DNA of 64,000 nt from CAZYBO01 sp964645205 (lineage in GTDB: Bacteria; Pseudomonadota; Alphaproteobacteria; Rickettsiales; SXRF01): NCBI GenBank assembly GCA_964645205.1, contig CAZYBO010000003.1:310001-374000 (forward strand), given 5' to 3'. Shown piece by piece: positions 60,407-64,000 of the stretch (position 1 is its first letter; every line of letters begins with the position of its first letter). The position numbers were made by a program, and so were the translations under genes. The notes beneath the pieces were generated by a model. The model was not told where the DNA came from. It did no database searches and saw only the letters and a program-made list of their open reading frames with translations.

Positions 60407-61048
60407 ATGACGACGGCTCAAAGCCCCATAGAATGGCAATATTCCAGACAGCCCGTTCCCTACCCGGACGCTGTTTCCGCCATGGAACAAAGGGTGGAAG
60501 CCATTTTGCGCGGCGAAGCGCCGGAGCTGCTGTGGTTCGTCGAACACCCCCCCCTTTATACCTCCGGCACCAGCGCGAAAGCAGCCGATATGCTTGGCAC
60601 GCAAGGCTTCCCGGTCTATGAAAGCGGTCGCGGCGGTCAATACACCTATCACGGCCCCGGCCAGCGCGTGGTTTATACGATGTTAGATTTAAAACGCCGT
60701 AACGCCGCAGACGTACGCGCCTACGTCCACAACCTTGAACAATGGCTTATCGCTACGCTGGCGCATTTCAGCGTGGAGGGCTTCGTGCGCGAAGGGCGTG
60801 TGGGCGTGTGGGTTAAGCAAGGCTCCGGTGAAGCCAAAATCGCCGCGCTCGGCATCCGCGTGCGCAAATGGGTGACGTATCACGGCATCTCACTCAACGT
60901 AAACCCCGACCTGTCGCATTACAGCGGCATCGTCCCCTGCGGCATACGCGAACACGGCGTCACGTCGCTGCATGCGCTGGGGGTCAAGGTTTCGATGGAG
61001 GAAGTGGATGCGGTGTTGCAAAAAACCTTCGGGAATTTTTTCAGTTAG
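60407..61048 (+). CDS. lipB: Octanoyltransferase LipB
   Basis: The 213-residue enzyme transfers octanoyl from acyl-carrier protein to lipoyl domains. The motif GRGGQYTYHGPGQRVVY is complete, the catalytic Cys is in GIVPCGIREHGVTSL, and the Lys in KIAALGIRVRKWVTYHG. ATG 60407 is used rather than a start 114 bases upstream, which would overlap the tRNA. Confidence 0.96.
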   Translation: MTTAQSPIEWQYSRQPVPYPDAVSAMEQRVEAILRGEAPELLWFVEHPPLYTSGTSAKAADMLGTQGFPVYESGRGGQYTYHGPGQRVVYTMLDLKRRNAADVRAYVHNLEQWLIATLAHFSVEGFVREGRVGVWVKQGSGEAKIAALGIRVRKWVTYHGISLNVNPDLSHYSGIVPCGIREHGVTSLHALGVKVSMEEVDAVLQKTFGNFFS

Positions 61049-61535
61049 CGCAGGCTTTGCCTTTTGAGAGACCGCACATTTCACTAAAGCCTGAACTATT
61101 TACGTGTAAATTGCATTTCGCTTCGAGGCGGCGCTGTATAGCGCTGATTACGGGACGCAGCTTATCTACATCGTCCTGCGTGACATCTGAAGCAAATAGA
61201 AAACCGGAAGCATCATAACCATTGTGATAATATAAATCTTGCTCGATTACACCCGTTTGCCGATTCTGCAGGCTAATGCTAATAATCGCGATTTTTAATT
61301 CATATCCATCATGATCGTAGCGAAACATATGCACACTCCCCTCGTGTGGGGACGAATATTCGTCAAGTCGATAGTCTTTATAAGAAATATCTTCTGCTTT
61401 TTTAAGCTCAGCTTCAATACACTCATTCGATGGAAGTTGCGTTAAATTACCTGCAACCATAACACCTACGAACGGCACGCTGCACGCAGCCACCAACGGC
61501 AATATACATAACGCATAGAGCCGCCAGCGCTTCAT
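61041..61535 (-). CDS. Lipoprotein of unknown function
   Basis: The 164-residue protein has a lipobox (LPLVAACS, Cys18). The mature part has ECIEAELKKAEDISYKDYRL and a C-terminal cysteine trio (KCNLH, MCGL, KACAN). No family is recognised. It overlaps lipB's end by 8 bp and is 1 bp behind pccA on its own strand. Confidence 0.65.
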   Translation of the reverse strand: MKRWRLYALCILPLVAACSVPFVGVMVAGNLTQLPSNECIEAELKKAEDISYKDYRLDEYSSPHEGSVHMFRYDHDGYELKIAIISISLQNRQTGVIEQDLYYHNGYDASGFLFASDVTQDDVDKLRPVISAIQRRLEAKCNLHVNSSGFSEMCGLSKGKACAN

Positions 61536-61536
61536 A

Positions 61537-63528
61537 CTACGCCGCGAACTCGATCAGCACCTGATCTACGCCCACGCTTTCGCGCGCAGTCACGTTGATC
61601 TTTTTCACCACCGTTTCGTGGTCGGCGTAGATGACGTTTTCCATTTTCATGGCTTCGATCACTACCAGCTCCTGCCCCTGCTTCACGGTTTCACCTTCCT
61701 TCACGCGCACGCCGACGATGAGCCCGGCGATGGGCGCGACAAGGTTAGCATTCTTGCCATGATCGCGCGGTTTGGGCATGAATTGCGCGAGTTCGGCCAC
61801 GCGCGGGGTGCGCACTTTCACCACCACGTCAGAGCCGCCGTAGGTGAGCGTATAGCCCTCCTCACGGTGTTTGATCTGCACGGATACGGGCTTGCCGTTG
61901 ATGGTCGCCTGAAACAGCCTGCGGCCTAATTTCCACGAGGTTTTGACCGAGATCAGCTTGCGGTTGTGGGTGATGAAATACCCTTCATCCTGATCGGCGC
62001 GTTCGTACACCGGATAATCCACACCGTCCACGTTGACCACCCAGCGCGCGCCAATGGCACGCTCGCGCCCCGGCACCTGCCCGCTGATTTTCACCGCACG
62101 CTCGGCATCGCGCAGGAAGATGGTCATCGCCGCGCCAAGGAATACTTTCGTCGTATCGCTGGTCAACTCCGCGCCGATAAATCCGCCGGGATATTCCTGC
62201 TCGATGAAGCTGGTGGAAATATCGCCTTTGCCGAAGCGCGGGTGGCCGAGGATGGCTTCCAAAAAGCTCGCATTATGCGAAATGCCTTCGATGATGAAGG
62301 CCGAGAGCGCGTCTTTCATCGTGCCGATCGCTTCGTCGCGGGTTTCGCCGTAGCTGCAGACTTTGGCCACCATCGGGTCGTAGAACATGCTGACTTCGCC
62401 GCCTTCGTAGATGCCGGTGTCGATGAGCACGTTGTCCATATTTTCCGGCTCGAGATAGCGCGTGATACGGCCCGTAGACGGCAGGAAGCCGCGCTTGGGA
62501 TCTTCAGCATAGATGCGCGATTCGATCGCCCAGCCGTTGAATTTCACTTCTTTCTGCGTGAAGGCGAGTTTTTCCCCGGCAGCAATGCGGATCATCTGCT
62601 CCACAAGGTCGATGCCGGTGATAAGTTCGGTGACGCGATGCTCAACCTGCAGGCGGGTGTTCATTTCAAGGAAGTAGAAATTGCGATCCTGATCGACGAT
62701 GAATTCCACCGTGCCCGCCGAGGTATAACCCACTTCACGCGCCAGTGCGACAGCCTGCTCTCCCATCTGGCGGCGGGTTTTATCGTCCAGAAACACGCTC
62801 GGCGCTTCCTCGATTACTTTCTGGTGACGACGCTGGATGGAGCATTCGCGCTCACCCAGCCAAAGCACGTTTCCATGCGTATCGGCCAGCACCTGAATTT
62901 CGATATGGCGGGGGTTTTCAAAGAAGCGCTCGATGAATACGCGGCCGTCCTTGAAGCTGGACGTAGCTTCCGAGGCTGAGGATTTCAGCCCATCGATCAG
63001 CTCTTTTTCGTTGCGCGCCACGCGCATGCCTTTGCCGCCGCCACCCGCTGCCGCTTTAATCATCACCGGGTAGCCGATTTCCGCGACGATTTTCCTGGCT
63101 TCTTCCGGCGACGTTACCACGTCAAGCGTACCGGGAACGGTGCTTACGCCCGCTTTAATGGCAATTTTTTTCGATTCGATCTTGTCGCCCATCAGCCGCA
63201 CGGCCTCGGGGCCGGGGCCGATCATGGTCACGCCCGCTTGCTTCACACGGCGCGCGAACTCAGCGTTCTCCGACAAAAATCCATAGCCAGGATGCACAGC
63301 CTGCGCGCCGCTCACGTCAATAGCGTTCATCAGGCTGTCGATATTCAAATAGCTTTTCACCGACGGCGACGGGCCGATATACACCGCCTCGTCCGCTTCC
63401 TTCACGTGCAGCGAATTGGTATCCGCCTCCGAATAAACGGCAACGGTTTTGATACCCATTTTCTTGGCCGTGCGCATGATGCGGACGGCGATTTCGCTGC
63501 GATTTGCAATCAGGATTTTATCAAACAT
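61537..63528 (-). CDS. pccA: Propionyl/acetyl-CoA carboxylase biotin-carrying alpha subunit
   Basis: The 663-residue protein has biotin carboxylase (residues 1-about 450: ILIANRSEIAVRIMRTAKKM; ATP-grasp KAAAGGGGKGMRV; FLEMNTRLQVEHRVTE), a linker beta-barrel (BT) domain, and a C-terminal biotinyl domain with VIEAMKMENV. With the beta subunit (partial at 63951) it forms PccAB, which converts propionyl-CoA to methylmalonyl-CoA. Confidence 0.95.
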   Translation of the reverse strand: MFDKILIANRSEIAVRIMRTAKKMGIKTVAVYSEADTNSLHVKEADEAVYIGPSPSVKSYLNIDSLMNAIDVSGAQAVHPGYGFLSENAEFARRVKQAGVTMIGPGPEAVRLMGDKIESKKIAIKAGVSTVPGTLDVVTSPEEARKIVAEIGYPVMIKAAAGGGGKGMRVARNEKELIDGLKSSASEATSSFKDGRVFIERFFENPRHIEIQVLADTHGNVLWLGERECSIQRRHQKVIEEAPSVFLDDKTRRQMGEQAVALAREVGYTSAGTVEFIVDQDRNFYFLEMNTRLQVEHRVTELITGIDLVEQMIRIAAGEKLAFTQKEVKFNGWAIESRIYAEDPKRGFLPSTGRITRYLEPENMDNVLIDTGIYEGGEVSMFYDPMVAKVCSYGETRDEAIGTMKDALSAFIIEGISHNASFLEAILGHPRFGKGDISTSFIEQEYPGGFIGAELTSDTTKVFLGAAMTIFLRDAERAVKISGQVPGRERAIGARWVVNVDGVDYPVYERADQDEGYFITHNRKLISVKTSWKLGRRLFQATINGKPVSVQIKHREEGYTLTYGGSDVVVKVRTPRVAELAQFMPKPRDHGKNANLVAPIAGLIVGVRVKEGETVKQGQELVVIEAMKMENVIYADHETVVKKINVTARESVGVDQVLIEFAA

Positions 63529-63575
63529 TGGCGAACCCTCATGATGGTAGACGGACTATAGCTATAGCCAGATAT

Positions 63576-63941
63576 TTACCGTTTGTCTAACAGCTTCGCG
63601 GCAATACCTGCGCGGCGCTCGATCAAAAGCTCGAGATGGCTTTCCTGCGGGCGCGCAGGTGAATAATACACCATCGTATCCTGCCCTTCGCGCAGCCGCG
63701 CCCATATATCGTCATACTCCACATTGACGCTTGCGACGTAATCTGTACCATCCACGCTGTAGCGGTAGCTCACCCAATGCTCGACACGCTTTGTTTTCGG
63801 CTCCGCAACGCGATCCTCTTTTTTTGTAATGATGGCGTGGGTTTTTTGCGCGGTTTTAAGAAAATTTCTATAGTGGTTGCCCTGCGTGGCAACTACCACG
63901 GCGACCATAACCACGAACAAAAAAAGCAAAAAAAGTTTCAT
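63576..63941 (-). CDS. DUF3592-like membrane protein
   Basis: The protein is about 121 residues from ATG 63941 (a GTG 9 bases upstream abuts the pccB stop). An N-terminal helix (FLLFLFVVMVAVVVA) is followed by a beta-rich domain with HWVSYRYSVDGTDYVASVNV and VYYSPARPQESHLE, the YxV-dGxxY and YnPxnPxes pattern of DUF3592. It sits between pccB and pccA on the same strand. Confidence 0.7.
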   Translation of the reverse strand: MKLFLLFLFVVMVAVVVATQGNHYRNFLKTAQKTHAIITKKEDRVAEPKTKRVEHWVSYRYSVDGTDYVASVNVEYDDIWARLREGQDTMVYYSPARPQESHLELLIERRAGIAAKLLDKR

Positions 63942-63950
63942 GCGCGACAC

Positions 63951-64000
63951 CTACAGCGGCAGGTTGTCGTGTTTCTTCCATGGATTGGTCATCTGCTTGT
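63951..64000 (-). CDS. pccB: Propionyl-CoA carboxylase beta subunit, C-terminal end only
   Basis: The last 16 codons, KQMTNPWKKHDNLPL before TAG at 63953-63951, match the conserved end of PccB proteins (PxKKHGNIPL type). The rest lies beyond the window. Order pccB, DUF3592, pccA on the minus strand. Confidence 0.75.
   Translation of the reverse strand, partial: KQMTNPWKKHDNLPL

Overview
The window looks like the chromosome of a flagellated, chemotactic alphaproteobacterium. The evidence is the CtrA response regulator, a ChpT-type phosphotransferase, a CheA-CheW-CheY-CheB-CheR cluster, FliI/FliJ, bactofilin, a phasin, and the general gene style. No species can be named from the sequence alone. 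Two runs of exactly 100 N (10895-10994 and 28652-28751) are scaffold gaps. Each interrupts a gene: the repeat region of a large exoprotein and the 5' end of a chemoreceptor.

Region 1 (1-2.3 kb) is housekeeping: a partial membrane protein, trpS and hemB. Region 2 (2.3-11.6 kb) is an exported-protein island. It holds a FapF-like coiled-coil/beta-barrel protein, a 479-residue Asn/Asp/Ser/Thr repeat protein, two small exported proteins that share a double-glycine motif after a Sec signal peptide, a periplasmic C39-type peptidase between them, and a two-partner secretion pair (TpsB and a PDA-repeat TpsA). Perfect TTAA-N7-TTAA CtrA boxes precede the repeat protein (one) and tpsA (two), and another precedes ctrA itself at 34.4 kb. 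This suggests that surface decoration is timed by the cell-cycle regulator. The architecture resembles the Pseudomonas Fap functional-amyloid system but is organised differently.

Region 3 (11.6-15.8 kb) carries ubiX, a YdcH-like gene, an RlmD-like methyltransferase, lepA and tRNA-Ala(GGC). The tRNA is followed by a degraded island (15.8-17.5 kb) of gene fragments and a frameshifted gene. Region 4 (17.5-28.1 kb) is the second notable system. Six FNR-type boxes (TTGAT-N4-[AG]TCAA) lie between genes for a phasin, lipoproteins, an L,D-transpeptidase, Hsp20, rhodanese, OsmC, MgtC, PepSY, ChaB, CBS-domain, nitroreductase and universal-stress proteins. The region also encodes a CRP/FNR regulator with the matching E-x-x-S-R recognition helix. 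It has the makings of a self-contained low-oxygen/dormancy regulon, similar in content to the mycobacterial DosR set.

Region 5 (28.1-43.7 kb) covers a chemoreceptor, a CsoR-like repressor lacking the usual ligands, an LplT-like transporter, fliJ-fliI, ctrA, cheR-cheB-cheY-cheW-cheA, chpT, an S24/CI-like repressor and a sigma-54-activator-like response regulator without GAFTGA. Region 6 (43.8-54.5 kb) is metabolic (CorA, QueD, PdxH, AstA, AstC/ArgD, a deoxyhypusine-synthase-like enzyme, ornithine decarboxylase), with three related membrane proteins of unknown function that carry an internal twin-arginine-like motif. Region 7 (54.8-64 kb) carries guaB, rsmB, a LytM peptidase overlapping a bactofilin gene, tRNA-Leu(GAG), lipB, pccA and the end of pccB.
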